A stretch of DNA of 57,431 nucleotides from Lachnospiraceae bacterium (GTDB lineage: Bacteria; Bacillota; Clostridia; Lachnospirales; Lachnospiraceae). Both the position numbers and the translations under genes were made by a program. The notes under the pieces are model-generated. The model saw nothing but the letters and a program-made list of their open reading frames with translations. It was not told the DNA's origin and did no database searches. Each line of letters opens with the position of its first letter. Position 1 is the stretch's first letter. This document shows, piece by piece, positions 41,948 through 51,978 of the stretch. The stretch spans positions 1-57,431 of the forward strand of contig JAFUGL010000011.1 in the NCBI GenBank assembly GCA_017469405.1. Direction: 5' to 3'.

Positions 41948-42766
41948 CTAATAAATTTTCCTCTTATTAACTATCTCAACATCCTCATCTTTCTTAATCA
42001 AAACACCAAGATAAGGAAGCTTGGTTCTTATTATCTCAGGGTCTATACCACCTATGGTAAGTGCATTAAGCCAGTCTATAAGCTCAGATGTACTTGGCTT
42101 TTTCCTGACCTCCTTTATGCTTCTTATCCAGTAAAATGTATCCATAGCCTGTTTAAGAAGGTTCTCATCTATATTGTCGAAATGAACTCTTACGATTTCA
42201 TCCATTTCCTCCTTCTCTGGAAACGCAATATAATGGAATATACATCTTCTAAGGAATGCGTCAGGAAGCTCCTTTTCGGCATTTGAGGTAATAATTACAA
42301 TAGGTCTTGTTTTAGCTTTTATGGTTTCCCTTGTTTCATGTATATAAAATTCCATCTTATCAAGCTCCCAAAGTAAGTCGTTCGGGAACTCAAGGTCTGC
42401 CTTATCAATTTCGTCTATAAGGAGGATTACCTGTTCCTCAGACTTAAATGCTTCACCAAGTTTACCGAGCTTGATATATCTCTTTATATCATCTACACCT
42501 TCCTCACCAAACTGGCTGTCATAAAGTCTTTGGATGGTATCATATACATAAAGTCCATCCTGAGCCTTTGTGGTTGATTTGATATTCCATATATAAAGAG
42601 GCATATTAAATGCCTGGCTTATAGCCTCTGCAAGCATGGTTTTTCCGGTTCCCGGTTCACCCTTTATAAGTAATGGCTTCTCTAAAGCTCTTGCAACATC
42701 AACCGCAGCCATAAGCTCAGGGGATGCAACGTATTCCTTAGAACCTGTAAATTTCATTTCGTTCAT
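41948..42766 (-). CDS. MoxR-family AAA+ ATPase
   Basis: A 272-aa AAA+ ATPase. Walker A is GEPGTGKTMLAEAIS, Walker B VILLIDEIDKAD, sensor 1 VIITSNAEKELPDAFLRRC with arginine fingers. Start at 42766 (MNEMKF) follows AAAGGAGA; an in-frame GTG upstream overlaps that site. Forms a pair with the VWA gene downstream. Confidence 0.92.
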   Translation of the reverse strand: MNEMKFTGSKEYVASPELMAAVDVARALEKPLLIKGEPGTGKTMLAEAISQAFNMPLYIWNIKSTTKAQDGLYVYDTIQRLYDSQFGEEGVDDIKRYIKLGKLGEAFKSEEQVILLIDEIDKADLEFPNDLLWELDKMEFYIHETRETIKAKTRPIVIITSNAEKELPDAFLRRCIFHYIAFPEKEEMDEIVRVHFDNIDENLLKQAMDTFYWIRSIKEVRKKPSTSELIDWLNALTIGGIDPEIIRTKLPYLGVLIKKDEDVEIVNKRKIY

Positions 42767-42803
42767 TCTAATAATTCTCCTTTTTCTTTTCACAATAATA
42801 TTT

Positions 42804-44045
42804 CTATTCTCTAATCTGTCCGTTACCGTAAATGATATATTTTGTAGATGTTAGTGCCAAGAGTCCCATTGGACCGCGTGCGTGAAGCTTTTGGGTAGAT
42901 ATTCCGATTTCCGCTCCAAAGCCAAACATAAAACCATCTGTAAATCTTGTTGAAGCATTTACATATACACAGGCTGAGTCAATTTCATCGAGGAATCTCT
43001 GGGAATTTTCATAATCCTCGGTAATTATGGCTTCAGAATGTCCGGTGCTGTATTTGTTAATGTGTTCAATTGCTTCATCTATGCTGTCTACAACCTTTGC
43101 CGAAATAATCTTGGCAAGATATTCGGTTCCGTAGTCCTCATCTGTAGCAGGTTTGATATATGATGAAATTGATACAGAGGTTTCATCACCTCTGATTTCA
43201 CAATCATTTTCGCTTAACATATCTACTATGAGAGGGATAGCTTTTTTGGCAATATCTTTATGAATTACCAGTGATTCGCAAGCATTACATACTCCAAGTC
43301 TTTGAAGCTTGGCATTTTTAATAATAGGTATTGCCTTATCCATATCTGCAGTTTTATCGATATAAATGTGACAATTTCCGGTACCTGTTTCTATAACCGG
43401 TATGGTAGCTGTTTCAACAACAGTTCTTATAAGTCCGGCACCGCCACGAGGTATGAGCAAATCTATGTATTTGTTCATTCGCATAAATTCCTTTGCAACT
43501 TCTCTGTCGGTATCCTCGATAAGATTAATTGCATCCTCAGGTGCTCCTGCATCCTTTAATGCAGCTCTTATAACATTTACCATCGCTATATTGGAATTAA
43601 TACAGTCGCTGCCGCCTCTTAATATAACAGCATTGCCTGTTTTAAAAGTTAGAGCAAATGCGTCTACAGTAACATTTGGTCTTGATTCGTATATGATGCC
43701 TATAACACCCATAGGAACACGCTTTTGACCTATCATAAGTCCGTTAGGACGTTTTTTCATGGATAGAACCTCTCCTATAGGATCATCTAAAGCAACTACT
43801 TCTCTCACACCTTCTGCTATACCGTCAAGTCTTTCCCGTGTAAGTTTTAGTCTGTCAAGAAGTGCTTCTGACATGCCCTTATTTTTTGCATATTCCATAT
43901 CTTTGTCATTTGCAGCGATTATCTCATCGGCATGTGAAATTAATGCATCTGCAGCCTTTAAAAGTGCGTTGTTTTTATCTGTTTGACCAAGCTTTGCCAT
44001 AAGATGTGATGCTTTTTTAGCTCTGATTCCCAATTCTTCAATCAT
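42804..44045 (-). CDS. proA: Gamma-glutamyl phosphate reductase
   Basis: A 413-aa aldehyde-dehydrogenase-superfamily enzyme, second step of proline synthesis. It has [42 protein letters not shown], the catalytic Cys region [14 protein letters not shown], and C-terminal LHARGPMGL. It is separated from proB by fthC and a DUF896 gene, all on one strand. Confidence 0.97.
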   Translation of the reverse strand: MIEELGIRAKKASHLMAKLGQTDKNNALLKAADALISHADEIIAANDKDMEYAKNKGMSEALLDRLKLTRERLDGIAEGVREVVALDDPIGEVLSMKKRPNGLMIGQKRVPMGVIGIIYESRPNVTVDAFALTFKTGNAVILRGGSDCINSNIAMVNVIRAALKDAGAPEDAINLIEDTDREVAKEFMRMNKYIDLLIPRGGAGLIRTVVETATIPVIETGTGNCHIYIDKTADMDKAIPIIKNAKLQRLGVCNACESLVIHKDIAKKAIPLIVDMLSENDCEIRGDETSVSISSYIKPATDEDYGTEYLAKIISAKVVDSIDEAIEHINKYSTGHSEAIITEDYENSQRFLDEIDSACVYVNASTRFTDGFMFGFGAEIGISTQKLHARGPMGLLALTSTKYIIYGNGQIRE

Positions 44046-44067
44046 ATTTTATTCTCCTCACAAAATA

Positions 44068-44634
44068 TTATTCAATTATCCGTTCTTCTGTTACTATTAT
44101 TTCTGGTTTTATATCATAAGCTTCCGTTGGTATATCCGGAAAAATCTGCAGTTCATAGCAAACTGCAACCGTGTGGCACTCGGGGTGTTCGGACAAATAT
44201 TTGTCGTAGTAGCCTCCGCCGTATCCGATTCTTTCTTTATTCTCCGAATATACGGCACCCGGCATGATTATAAGTGTGTTTTCATTAGGGACAAGTTGTC
44301 TTTTTGAATCCGGCTCCATTATGCCGAAAGCACCGCTTATTAGGCCGGTATTAGCTTCATAGCTGTAAAACTCCATATGCTTATCTATCACTCTCGGAAG
44401 CCATACACGCTTACCGTCTTTAAATGAAGCTTCCATTAAAGAATCAAGATAAACTTCATTGTTAATGGACATATAAAGGCAGATATCTGTAGCTTTTTCG
44501 TAAAAATCAAGCTCAATTACATCCTGGCATATCCCTCTTGATATATATTCTGCTTCTTTTTTATCAAGTGAATTTCTTAAAAATAAAACACTTTCGCGTA
44601 TATCCTTTTTGGTCATAACATACCTCTTATTCAT
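44068..44634 (-). CDS. fthC: 5-formyltetrahydrofolate cyclo-ligase
   Basis: A 188-aa ATP-dependent enzyme that rescues 5-formyl-THF to 5,10-methenyl-THF. Signature: the phosphate-binding loop RIGYGGGYYDKYL, with LIIMPGAVYSE before it. In operon between the DUF896 gene and proA. Confidence 0.93.
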   Translation of the reverse strand: MNKRYVMTKKDIRESVLFLRNSLDKKEAEYISRGICQDVIELDFYEKATDICLYMSINNEVYLDSLMEASFKDGKRVWLPRVIDKHMEFYSYEANTGLISGAFGIMEPDSKRQLVPNENTLIIMPGAVYSENKERIGYGGGYYDKYLSEHPECHTVAVCYELQIFPDIPTEAYDIKPEIIVTEERIIE

Positions 44635-44655
44635 AAATACAATTTGAGAAATATT

Positions 44656-44880
44656 TTACTTTTTCTTTTTAAGCGGTATATCTTTTACATGAGTTATGGA
44701 ACCGTCTTTTTCCTGTATATTTATATTATCAAGCTGGCTTTTTAAGTTGCCTTTTACACTGTCTATAAATTCACGTCTTAAAACTGCCTGTTCCTTCTTT
44801 TCATCATCGGTTAAGCCCTCGGGGGTTTTGCTTTTATGAGCAAGCTCGTTTATTCTTTTTATCTTCTCATCTGTCATCAT
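44656..44880 (-). CDS. DUF896 (YnzC-like) small protein
   Basis: A 74-aa charged helical protein. IKRINELAHKSKTPEGLTDD and EQAVLRREFIDSVKGNLK are the family core, and the C-terminus is Lys-rich. In Bacillus the relative YnzC is encoded next to yneA and lexA; here it is in the proline operon. Function unknown. AGGAG precedes the ATG. Confidence 0.92.
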   Translation of the reverse strand: MMTDEKIKRINELAHKSKTPEGLTDDEKKEQAVLRREFIDSVKGNLKSQLDNINIQEKDGSITHVKDIPLKKKK

Positions 44881-44957
44881 ATACTGAGACTCCTAATAAT
44901 CATAATATAATTGATTAATGCTTTGTCATAAAATAACAAATTCATTTTTAATACATT

Positions 44958-45809
44958 TTAATTTTTATAACCTTTATTTAGTATAAAATCAAAGGTATCA
45001 AATGCTTCTGAATCATGAGCAATAAATAAGGTTCCTACATCCTCACCATCTATTAGTTGATTTATTACTTCAAGATTTTCAGCACTAAGTATAGCCATAT
45101 CAGCACCTGAATCGGTTGCTATACGTGCAGCGGATATCTTGGTTGACATACCGCCTGTTCCATACATTGAAATGGCATCTTTTGCCATGCCATCTATCTT
45201 TTCATTTATTTCTTCAACCACAGAGAGCTTTTTAGCATCCGGATTTTTATGTGGATCATCCGTATACAGTCCGTCGATATCCGATAAAATGATTAATAGA
45301 TCGGCATGTATAAGATGAGCAACGATAGCTGAAAGTGTATCATTGTCACCAAATTCTATCTCTTCTGTAGCAACGGTATCATTTTCGTTAACAATAGGGA
45401 TTATACCCTGTTGCAATATCTCATTTAAGGCATTTTGGGCATTTTGTCTTCTTTCATCATTGGTTATGGCATCGAAGGTTAAAAGTACCTGAGCAGCCAG
45501 ATGATTATACTCCATAAACAGTTTTTGATACATCATCATAAGCTGAGCCTGTCCGACTGAAGCACATGCCTGCTTTAAGGAAACAGTTTTTGGCTTATAA
45601 TTAAGCTTAAGCGTCTGTCTTCCGACAGCTATTGCTCCCGAAGAAACAAGTATAACGTCCTTATCCTGATTCTTAAGGTCGCATATAATGCGGACCAGCT
45701 GCTCCATTCTTCTGAAATTAACAAGACCGGTTTCTTCATGCATAAGAGATGAAGAACCAATCTTTATAACTATCTTCTTTTTATCCTTTAACTGTGCTCT
45801 GTAGTCCAT
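44958..45809 (-). CDS. proB: Glutamate 5-kinase, short form without PUA domain
   Basis: A 283-aa amino-acid kinase, first step of proline synthesis. KIGSSSLMHEETGL, LVSSGAIAVG, VNENDTVATEEIEFGDNDTLSA, ILSDIDGLYTDDPHKNP and GTGGMSTKISAA are present. It ends after the kinase domain, lacking the C-terminal PUA domain of the E. coli enzyme. First gene of the proB-DUF896-fthC-proA group. Confidence 0.96.
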   Translation of the reverse strand: MDYRAQLKDKKKIVIKIGSSSLMHEETGLVNFRRMEQLVRIICDLKNQDKDVILVSSGAIAVGRQTLKLNYKPKTVSLKQACASVGQAQLMMMYQKLFMEYNHLAAQVLLTFDAITNDERRQNAQNALNEILQQGIIPIVNENDTVATEEIEFGDNDTLSAIVAHLIHADLLIILSDIDGLYTDDPHKNPDAKKLSVVEEINEKIDGMAKDAISMYGTGGMSTKISAARIATDSGADMAILSAENLEVINQLIDGEDVGTLFIAHDSEAFDTFDFILNKGYKN

Positions 45810-45853
45810 TTTTATCCTTCCATATTATGAATTATTTTTATTATTTGCAGATA

Positions 45854-47572
45854 TTAATATGTCAGATTAAATAAATACTCTGCAACCGCTTCAGCGACTT
45901 TTATTCCATCAACTGCAGCCGATGTAATACCACCTGCATAGCCTGCTCCTTCACCACAAGGGAATATACCCGTTAAATTACTCATAAATTGTTCATTTCT
46001 GGGTATTTTTACAGGTGATGAGGTTCTTGTTTCTACACCTGAAAGAACAACATTATCATCACCAAAACCTTTTAATTTGCGGTCATAGTCGGCAATTGCT
46101 TCAATTATAGCATTATTTACATATGCTGGCAAACAATTATTAAGATTTCCAAGTGAATATTTTCCTTTGATATCGGGTTTGAATTCACGGAGAGAAACCG
46201 ATGCTCTATCTGCCTTATAGTCCGAAAAAAGCTGAACAGGTATAAATCCCTTTCCTTCTTTAAAAGCTGCTTTTTCAAATTTCTTTTGAAACTCTACTCC
46301 GGATAGTACTCCATACTCTCCAAAGCCTTCGTTTATATAATCATCCGGCGTAACATTACATACTATAGCACTATTTGAATTTCTGCCATCTCTTGAGTGA
46401 TTACTCATTCCGTTTACTACACTTTGCTCATTATCAGATGATGCATTTACAACATATCCTCCAGGACACATACAAAAGCTATAGACATTTCTACCATTGG
46501 ATGCATGATAGGTCATCTTATAGTCCGCAGTAGGTAAACCTTTATCAAGATTAAAATCGCCAAATTGCGCTTTATTAATTAAATCGGAGGGATGTTCGAT
46601 TCTAAGACCAATCGCAAAAGGTTTAGGCTCCATATTGATTTTAGTTTCGTTTAGATATTTAAATGTATCCCTTGCACTATGTCCTGTAGCAAGTATAAGG
46701 GAGTTTGTTTCGACGTGTTTTATTTGACCATCTATATTGGAAATGTATTCAATTGATAATCTGTTACCTGAAGTATGGTCATCATTTAAGGAATTATTCA
46801 GACAGCTTTCAGTTATATATGAAAAGCCGGTAAATCTTGAGTTGAAAAGAACTTGTCCGCCTGAATTTTCAATCTCCTTACGCAGATTTTTCATAACATT
46901 TCCAAGTTCATCAGTTCCTATATGAGGCTTAGATAAATAGCTAATATCAAAAGGTGCACCAAAGTTGATAAAATCATCTATAACAGCACGAATTCTGCCC
47001 GTTTTATCTTTTACGCCGGTATTAAGTTTGCCGTCTGAAAATGTACCTGCACCACCCTCACCAAAGGATACATTTGATTCGGAATTAAGTATATTATTTT
47101 CCCAGAAATTATTAACATCTTTGATTCTTTCATCAACAGGTTTTCCACGTTCGATTATTATTGGTTTAAATCCCATACGTGAGAGATAAAGTCCTGCAAA
47201 ATATCCGGCTGGTCCTGAACCGATAATAACGGGAGAAGTAATAGATTTATCCGAAAAAATATATTTAGGGATTTTATATATGATATCATTGGTAGACATA
47301 ATATTATTATTGTTAATATTTTTTGATAAAATAACTTTTTCTACTGATGATTTTATATCTAAGGTTAAAATATATTGAAGCTTTTTTTTATCTCTTGCAT
47401 CAAGAGAAAGCTTAACAAGCTTATGTATTTTAAAAGATGATGTTTTAATTATGGATTTAATTTTTCTATTTAATTCCTGATTGTTGTTAAGGATATCCAG
47501 GTGATTATCCTTATTTAAAGTATTTATATCTAAATTTTCTATTGCAAGCTTAACTTGATTTAATCTTATCAT
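45854..47572 (-). CDS. FAD-dependent oxidoreductase (COG2509-like)
   Basis: A 572-aa flavoprotein. After an N-terminal ~100-residue domain comes the dinucleotide-binding motif VIGSGPAGYFAGLYLSRMG. GEGGAGTFSDGKLNTGVKD and FPCGEGAGYAGGITSAAVDG are typical of the uncharacterised FAD-dependent dehydrogenase family. Start at 47572 (MIRLNQV) follows GGAAAGGG and overlaps the upstream flavoprotein gene by 23 bp, so the two are coupled. Substrate unknown. Confidence 0.88.
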   Translation of the reverse strand: MIRLNQVKLAIENLDINTLNKDNHLDILNNNQELNRKIKSIIKTSSFKIHKLVKLSLDARDKKKLQYILTLDIKSSVEKVILSKNINNNNIMSTNDIIYKIPKYIFSDKSITSPVIIGSGPAGYFAGLYLSRMGFKPIIIERGKPVDERIKDVNNFWENNILNSESNVSFGEGGAGTFSDGKLNTGVKDKTGRIRAVIDDFINFGAPFDISYLSKPHIGTDELGNVMKNLRKEIENSGGQVLFNSRFTGFSYITESCLNNSLNDDHTSGNRLSIEYISNIDGQIKHVETNSLILATGHSARDTFKYLNETKINMEPKPFAIGLRIEHPSDLINKAQFGDFNLDKGLPTADYKMTYHASNGRNVYSFCMCPGGYVVNASSDNEQSVVNGMSNHSRDGRNSNSAIVCNVTPDDYINEGFGEYGVLSGVEFQKKFEKAAFKEGKGFIPVQLFSDYKADRASVSLREFKPDIKGKYSLGNLNNCLPAYVNNAIIEAIADYDRKLKGFGDDNVVLSGVETRTSSPVKIPRNEQFMSNLTGIFPCGEGAGYAGGITSAAVDGIKVAEAVAEYLFNLTY

Positions 47573-48791
47573 ATATACCCTTTCCTGCTCTAATGCCTGA
47601 AATAATAGCATAAGTTAAATTGTAGCCACCGCATATTCCGTCTATATCTGTTAATTCACCTGTTACGTAAATTCCCGGAATTTCCTTTATACTCATATCT
47701 GTTGGATTGATAATATCTAAAGATACACCACCTGAAGTAACCTGAGCATTGTCAAAATCACGAAGTTTTATGATTTCAAGTTTAAAATTGTGTAGAGATC
47801 TGATTAATTCAGATATATATTCTTTGTTAAAAATATTATTATCAGTGATATTATTAAAATCAGTATTGTCAATTATATATCCGGATAGTTTATCATTTAT
47901 AAAACTGTTTAAAATAGCTTTTGGCTTGCGGTGATTATTTTTATTAAAAACTTCATATATTGTCTCATAGCTGATATCAGGAAGAAAATCAATTATTATA
48001 TATGCTTTTTGGTTGTTGTTTAATAGTTTACCTATTTTTCCTGAAAGATTAAAAATCATAATGCCTGAAACACCGTAATCAGTAAACTGTAATTCTCCTT
48101 CTTCGACAGCAATTACATTATTGAATTCGGAAAAAACAGTTGCTTTTGATTTGATTCTTACACCTGATAATCCGGTCATATCTTCTTTTGTGATAAGTCC
48201 GCACAATGAAGGTCTTAAATCGGTACATTTGAGATTTAAATTATTGGCAAGTGTATACCCTTTATCAGATCCACCTAAGTTTTTATAACTTAATCCGCCA
48301 CATGCCAAAACAACGTTTAAAGCCTCAAATTGCTCATTTTGCGTTTTAACTATATAAATACCGTCATTGGATTCTATTTTTTCAACACAAGCCTTTAAAC
48401 GCGTTTTAACGCCGAGTTTTGTCAATGAATCATTAAATGCCCACATAATTGAAGAGCTTTGCATAGAATGGGGATATACATAATTATCGATATCATATGT
48501 AACAATCCCGATTGAATATAAAAAATCGATAATTTCTTTATCGGGATTACCGTTTTGAAAGAGTTTATTTAAAAATGAAGTGTACTCATCATAATTTGAA
48601 TTATAATATAAATCATAATCATTTGAAAAATTATGATTTGTTACATTACATCTTCCGTTTCCGGTTGCATATATTTTTTTGCCTAGCTTAGATTCTTTTT
48701 CAATTATTATACAGTTTAGCCCGTTTCGGGCAGCAGTTATGGCACATGCTATACCTGATGCACCACCGCCGATTATACATATATCGTACAT
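47550..48791 (-). CDS. NAD(P)/FAD-dependent oxidoreductase, HI0933/YhiN family
   Basis: A 413-aa flavoprotein: CIIGGGASGIACAITAARNG, IIEKESKLGKKIYATGNGRCNVTN, LACGGLSYKNLGGSDKGY, VTSGGVSLDIINP and a final TGELTDIDGICGGYNLTYAI. The family is widespread but functionally undefined. AAGGAG lies 5 nt before the ATG. Coupled to the second flavoprotein downstream. Confidence 0.93.
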   Translation of the reverse strand: MYDICIIGGGASGIACAITAARNGLNCIIIEKESKLGKKIYATGNGRCNVTNHNFSNDYDLYYNSNYDEYTSFLNKLFQNGNPDKEIIDFLYSIGIVTYDIDNYVYPHSMQSSSIMWAFNDSLTKLGVKTRLKACVEKIESNDGIYIVKTQNEQFEALNVVLACGGLSYKNLGGSDKGYTLANNLNLKCTDLRPSLCGLITKEDMTGLSGVRIKSKATVFSEFNNVIAVEEGELQFTDYGVSGIMIFNLSGKIGKLLNNNQKAYIIIDFLPDISYETIYEVFNKNNHRKPKAILNSFINDKLSGYIIDNTDFNNITDNNIFNKEYISELIRSLHNFKLEIIKLRDFDNAQVTSGGVSLDIINPTDMSIKEIPGIYVTGELTDIDGICGGYNLTYAIISGIRAGKGIYDKIKSS

Positions 48792-48804
48792 AAAAACTCC
48801 TTAT

Positions 48805-49242
48805 CTAGCTGGATACTGATTCCAAAAAGTCAAATAAATCTTCAAGAGAATCAAATGAAATATTGTTTTTTATTTTTTCATACTGTTCTTTATCAAGTAA
48901 ACTCAGCACTCCGACATCGATATCAGTAAATTCATATATGGTATCCAAATCATTGAAATACACTATTACATATCCGTCTTTTATGCCAAGTATATATTTA
49001 TCCTTTGATGAATAACTATCAGTATTATTATTTATAAATGAATTTACACTTTCAAAATTATCTTCATAATTGTTAAAGGATAACATGTCTTCTTCATTTA
49101 TATAGTCATCTGTCACATTTTCGGTTAATACTATTTCTTCTAAAGGTTTTTTCTTACTGTGATTATATATTGCAAATGCAATATAATATGATACTATAAA
49201 AATTGTAATTAATAAACTGATATATAAAAATAATTTCTTCAT
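48805..49242 (-). CDS. Membrane-anchored protein with BofC-like C-terminus
   Basis: A 145-aa protein: one N-terminal transmembrane helix (LFLYISLLITIFIVSYYIAF), an acidic, Asn-rich spacer, and a C-terminal domain (YILGIKDGYVIVYF, TDIDVGVLSLLDKEQYEKIK, LEDLFDFLESVSS) resembling the C-terminal part of BofC-type forespore proteins. I chose the ATG at 49242 because GGGAG is 8 nt upstream; an in-frame GTG at 49251 is too close. Identification is tentative. Confidence 0.65.
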   Translation of the reverse strand: MKKLFLYISLLITIFIVSYYIAFAIYNHSKKKPLEEIVLTENVTDDYINEEDMLSFNNYEDNFESVNSFINNNTDSYSSKDKYILGIKDGYVIVYFNDLDTIYEFTDIDVGVLSLLDKEQYEKIKNNISFDSLEDLFDFLESVSS

Positions 49243-49285
49243 GGCATTCACTCCCTGAAGAAATTATTTCCTGAAATGTATAAAA

Positions 49286-50383
49286 TTATTCAACAACTAT
49301 TGCAGCCGGAATAGTATAATCAAATATTGTTATAAAAGTGTTTCCTGGATTCAACTTAAGTTCTGTTCCGTCATCATGGAAATACTTTGGAACACCATTA
49401 ACCATTCGCCATTTTACTATCTCATATTCTCCATCAGTAAGATAATATGCATATAAATCGCAATCACGCCAGGACACAAATCTGTAATATCCGGTTTCAT
49501 CACTTGTATACTCAACCATCATAACCAAAACATTTTTATAATTTAATTGTTCGCCTGTTACTGCATCTATTTGAGGTCCTCCATATTGGAATCTGTAGTA
49601 TCTTTGGTCATCCGGATTATATTCAAAATAAGGAGCTCTTTCCACAGTAAAAGAAGTTGTAATTCTGTTAGCTGTATTACCGGTGCCTAATGGTGTATCT
49701 TTGGTATTGAAGCTGAACATTTTTTCGTAACTGTTGGTATGTTGATAATCATAACCTTTATAATCAATACCGGAAGCGATAAGATCACTATTGGTAAATA
49801 CATTATGCGGAGCCGGTTTATCACTTGAACGATAATACATTATATCTCCAAGATATATACCATTTAAAGTATATATACCGGGATCGCTTTCTATCATTTC
49901 CTGAGCAGTTGGTGACCAACCATAGTGAGCAAAAAATCCATCATACATTTTAGAAAGTTGAACATATGGAACTCTTGCACTTCTGATAGGACCAAGTTTC
50001 TCGATATTGTCGTATTGATCAAATACACATAAAAATCTTGTAATTCCACCTTCTACAAGTATTTCATAAGTTATAGCTGCCTGAGAGAGACCTGACTGAG
50101 GCATCGCTTCTGAAATATTGTTAATCATAATACAGAAAGGCTTTTGATTAGCGTATTTTTCATCGATCCACTCACCGGTAAGTTCGCTTAATACATATCC
50201 GTCTCTTGAAATAACGGTAATATCAGATGCATTTCCATCCATAGTTGATATTGGTTTAATATCTATAGCTGATTGTGTTGTTGTTACCTCTTCTGTTTCC
50301 TGTTTCTTTCCACAGCCTGATAAAAGTAAAGAAGCTGCAATAGCACCAATTAGCAATGCATTTTTTCTTTTAGTTTTCTTCAT
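49286..50383 (-). CDS. DUF3048 (YerB-like) lipoprotein
   Basis: A 365-aa lipoprotein with lipobox LLSGCG near residue 24. The DUF3048 core has PFCIMINNISEAMPQSGLSQA, ITRFLCVFDQYDNIEKLGPIRSAR and YVQLSKMYDGFFAHYGWSP. The C-terminal part (LKLNPGNTFITIFD) is also conserved. In Bacillus it is YerB, of unknown function. Overlaps ybeY by 14 bp. Confidence 0.92.
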   Translation of the reverse strand: MKKTKRKNALLIGAIAASLLLSGCGKKQETEEVTTTQSAIDIKPISTMDGNASDITVISRDGYVLSELTGEWIDEKYANQKPFCIMINNISEAMPQSGLSQAAITYEILVEGGITRFLCVFDQYDNIEKLGPIRSARVPYVQLSKMYDGFFAHYGWSPTAQEMIESDPGIYTLNGIYLGDIMYYRSSDKPAPHNVFTNSDLIASGIDYKGYDYQHTNSYEKMFSFNTKDTPLGTGNTANRITTSFTVERAPYFEYNPDDQRYYRFQYGGPQIDAVTGEQLNYKNVLVMMVEYTSDETGYYRFVSWRDCDLYAYYLTDGEYEIVKWRMVNGVPKYFHDDGTELKLNPGNTFITIFDYTIPAAIVVE

Positions 50384-50882
50384 AATCCCGTGTATATCCT
50401 TTCATGTTTAATATTTCTTCCTGCTTATCTTCCATAATAGCACGCTCATTGTCATCTATATGGTCATATCCAAAAAGATGAAGCATACTGTGTGCGGTTA
50501 AAAAAGCAAGTTCCCTTATTATTGAATGATTAAATTCTTCTGCTTGCGACTTTATTCTGTCAACATTCAAAATAATATCTCCAAGCATTAGTTCACCACT
50601 ATCCTGATTAAAATAATCTACTGAATTATGCTCAAGAAAATTAAAATCGGCAGCAGTTTCATATTCAACCATAGGGAAGGATAATACGTCCGTTGGAGCA
50701 TCTATATATCGATATTCTTTATTTATTGCCTTAATACCTTCATTATCAGTAAATATTACATTAATTTCACACTCATATGGACATTTCACATAATCCAAAG
50801 AAGCATTGATAATCTCATTGACAATTTCCCGATATCGCCCGGGCAATTCATAATCCAATTCATTTTCGATATAAACGCTCAT
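50370..50882 (-). CDS. ybeY: Endoribonuclease YbeY (rRNA maturation)
   Basis: A 170-aa metalloprotein with the zinc motif HSMLHLFGYDHIDD and YRYIDAPTDVLSFPM. It matures 16S rRNA ends and aids ribosome quality control. MSVYIE at 50882 chosen: AAGGGG is 6 nt upstream. Part of the conserved yqfC-yqfD-phoH-ybeY order. Confidence 0.95.
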   Translation of the reverse strand: MSVYIENELDYELPGRYREIVNEIINASLDYVKCPYECEINVIFTDNEGIKAINKEYRYIDAPTDVLSFPMVEYETAADFNFLEHNSVDYFNQDSGELMLGDIILNVDRIKSQAEEFNHSIIRELAFLTAHSMLHLFGYDHIDDNERAIMEDKQEEILNMKGYTRDYEEN

Positions 50883-50969
50883 CATTATCCCCTTATCTAA
50901 CTTGTACATTATACACTAAATCTGCTATATAATCAAGCCTATAACCTTATATATTGTACTTTGTTAAAA

Positions 50970-51971
50970 TTATTTATTCTTTTGAGAAGTAGATTTTTTA
51001 TTATTAAGTTTGTTTTCATATGCTTCATAGGCATTGACAATTTTTTGAACCAAAGGATGCCTTACGACATCATCACTTGTAAAATTAATTACAGCAATTT
51101 CATCTATTTTATTTAATACAGATAATGCAACCTCTAAACCTGATTTTTCGTTTGGAGACAAATCTTTTTGTGACAAATCTCCTGTTATTATAGCTTTAGA
51201 TCCAAATCCTATTCTTGTCAAAAACATCTTCATCTGAGCAGGTGTTGTATTTTGTGCTTCATCCAAAACAATATAAGCATTATCTAATGTTCTTCCACGC
51301 ATATATGCCAAAGGTGCAACCTCAATAAGTCCTTTTTCCATGTTTTTCATAAAGCTTTCCGCTCCCATTATTTCATAGAGTGCATCATATAAAGGCCTAA
51401 GATATGGATCAACCTTACTTTGCAGGTCGCCGGGTAAAAAACCAAGTTTTTCGCCTGCTTCAATAGCAGGTCTGGTAAGAATTATACGATTTACCTCATT
51501 ATTTTTAAATGCAGTAATCGCTTTTGCCATAGCAAGATATGTTTTTCCTGTACCTGCAGGGCCTGTACCAAAAACAATCATATTTTTATCTATAGCATCA
51601 ACATATTTTTTTTGACCTATAGTTTTAGCTTTAACAGGTTTACCATTTATGGTATGACATATAATATTAATATCTTTATCAAGCTCACTTATAGCACTGA
51701 CATCGTTATCCTTTGATTTGGTTAGAGATACAGCATAATTTATCTCTTGTTCAGAAATTGTATTACCATGTTTTGAAAGATTGATCATCTGTTCGATAAC
51801 AGAAACCGCTCTGTTTACATTTTCTTCAACCCCTACTATTCTAAGTGAATCATCACGCAAAACAATAGTAACATTATATGCCTTTTCTATGTTTTTAATA
51901 TTTTTATCATATTGTCCGAAAATGTTTTGAATATGATCTTCCGGAACAGTAATTGTTTTTATATATGCCAT
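50970..51971 (-). CDS. phoH: PhoH-like ATPase
   Basis: A 333-aa protein. N-terminal KH-like part (ITVPEDHIQNIFGQ), then Walker A GTGPAGTGKTYLAMAKAI, LTRPAIEAGEKLGFLPGDL, Walker B AYIVLDEAQNTTPAQMKMFLTR and ITGDLSQKDL. Related to helicase/RNase factors acting with YbeY. Starts 7 bp after yqfD. Confidence 0.95.
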   Translation of the reverse strand: MAYIKTITVPEDHIQNIFGQYDKNIKNIEKAYNVTIVLRDDSLRIVGVEENVNRAVSVIEQMINLSKHGNTISEQEINYAVSLTKSKDNDVSAISELDKDINIICHTINGKPVKAKTIGQKKYVDAIDKNMIVFGTGPAGTGKTYLAMAKAITAFKNNEVNRIILTRPAIEAGEKLGFLPGDLQSKVDPYLRPLYDALYEIMGAESFMKNMEKGLIEVAPLAYMRGRTLDNAYIVLDEAQNTTPAQMKMFLTRIGFGSKAIITGDLSQKDLSPNEKSGLEVALSVLNKIDEIAVINFTSDDVVRHPLVQKIVNAYEAYENKLNNKKSTSQKNK

Positions 51972-51978
51972 TGGATTT

